5,769 bases of DNA from Atopobium sp. (GTDB lineage: Bacteria; Actinomycetota; Coriobacteriia; Coriobacteriales; Atopobiaceae), in the NCBI GenBank assembly GCA_015259045.1, contig JABZHD010000077.1, positions 1-5,769 on the forward strand, in the 5' to 3' direction. The translations under genes were made by a program, and so were the position numbers. The notes under the pieces are model-generated. The model searched no databases. It worked only from the letters and a program-made list of their open reading frames with translations, and had not been told where the DNA came from. Below are positions 5,255 to 5,769 of this stretch, in pieces. Positions within the stretch are counted from its first letter, which is position 1; each line of letters starts with the position of its first letter.

Positions 5255-5769
5255 ATGAGCTCCTGTGCTCTTATCGATTTGCATGTCCATCTTGATGGAT
5301 CAATCCCCCTTCCTGCCGCAGCTCAACTTGCAGCAGAAGAGGGGCTTGATTTCTCTTTGGCTGAGCTTCAAGAAAAGATGCAAGTCCCAGCTCATTGCCA
5401 GGATCTTAACCAGTATCTTGCAACGTTTGAGTTGCCACTCAAGCTTATGCAGTCAGCACAGGGCATTCGTACGATTGCAAAGGCATTTCACGAGCAACTT
5501 GACACAGAGGGCATTCTCTACGCTGAACCTCGCTTTGCACCAGGAAGTCTTACTGCAGGAGGTCTTTCTCAGCAAGAAGTTCTTGAGGCTGCTCTTGCTG
5601 GTAGAGCTGACTTCTATGCAGAGCATCCACAGTCAGCGCTCCACACGGCATACATTATTTGCGCTATGCGTGGCACAGGTGAAGCGCTTAAGCACAAAAA
5701 TGAAGAGTCAATTGATCTGGCTGCAGCGTACCTAGGAAATGGCGTCGTAGCAGCAGACTTAGCAGGAGC
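5255..5769 (+). CDS. add: Adenosine deaminase (C-terminal half beyond the window)
   Basis: This enzyme hydrolyses adenosine or deoxyadenosine to inosine and ammonia in cytoplasmic purine salvage. The visible 171 residues hold the N-terminal half of the TIM barrel. DLHVHLDGS (8-16) carries the zinc ligands H10 and H12. YAEPRFAPG (89-97) matches the family's YxExRFxP strand. VVAADLAG (164-171) matches the conserved (I/V)DLAG segment. The HAGE motif and the remaining zinc and catalytic residues lie to the right of the window, so activity cannot be judged. Family members are about 330-350 residues. The start is ATG 5255, with AGGAGG at 5245-5250 but only 4 nt of spacing, slightly short. No terminator is visible in the 45-nt gap after the ADP-ribosylglycohydrolase, so the two are probably co-transcribed. 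Another amidohydrolase-type purine deaminase is a less likely reading. Confidence 0.9.
   Translation, partial: MSSCALIDLHVHLDGSIPLPAAAQLAAEEGLDFSLAELQEKMQVPAHCQDLNQYLATFELPLKLMQSAQGIRTIAKAFHEQLDTEGILYAEPRFAPGSLTAGGLSQQEVLEAALAGRADFYAEHPQSALHTAYIICAMRGTGEALKHKNEESIDLAAAYLGNGVVAADLAG

Noticed and set aside
1433..5769. Deamination theme linking the hypoxanthine-DNA glycosylase and adenosine deaminase
   Set aside because: The genes are on opposite strands in separate operons, so the shared chemistry of inosine and hypoxanthine is probably coincidence.

Overview
The window is about 46% GC by eye and densely coded, with short intergenic gaps, GTG starts and AGGAGG-type ribosome sites. It carries no mobile element, rRNA, tRNA or CRISPR array. 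The gene mix suggests a low-to-mid-GC member of the Coriobacteriia (Atopobium/Lancefieldella/Olsenella-like). That mix is a polar amino acid ABC permease pair, a zinc-dependent phospholipase C-like protein with the FLLGNQGPDPLFY signature, a PrpA/B-type phosphatase, a MUG-like hypoxanthine-DNA glycosylase, an ADP-ribosylglycohydrolase and an adenosine deaminase. The placement is a family-level impression, not proof.

Left part (1-1228, minus strand): two amino acid ABC transporter permeases overlap by 14 nt. The second runs off the left edge. A 204-nt gap (1229-1432) follows. It contains three short perfect inverted repeats and a possible minus-strand promoter with a consensus -35 box whose long spacer is occupied by one of the palindromes.

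Middle part (1433-3741, minus strand): three genes are packed with 6-nt and 2-nt gaps and are probably one transcript. In transcription order they are the zinc phospholipase C-like protein, the serine/threonine-type metallophosphatase and the DNA-deoxyinosine glycosylase. The last two start with GTG and are probably translationally coupled.

Right part (3742-5769, plus strand): a divergent 336-nt intergenic region holds the most interesting signal. A 15-bp long-range helix (3938-3952 with 4046-4060) closes two internal hairpins just upstream of a strong ribosome site. That site starts an unrecognised 31-codon ORF (4078-4173). The ORF stops 1 nt before the ATG of an ADP-ribosylglycohydrolase, and a 10-bp hairpin covers the end of the ORF. 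Adenosine deaminase follows 45 nt downstream and runs off the right edge.

My working model is a leader-controlled nucleoside or ADP-ribose salvage operon. The structured RNA and the short upstream ORF would set translation of the hydrolase, and adenosine released or imported would be deaminated to inosine. The gene calls are firm. The leader mechanism is inferred from base complementarity only.
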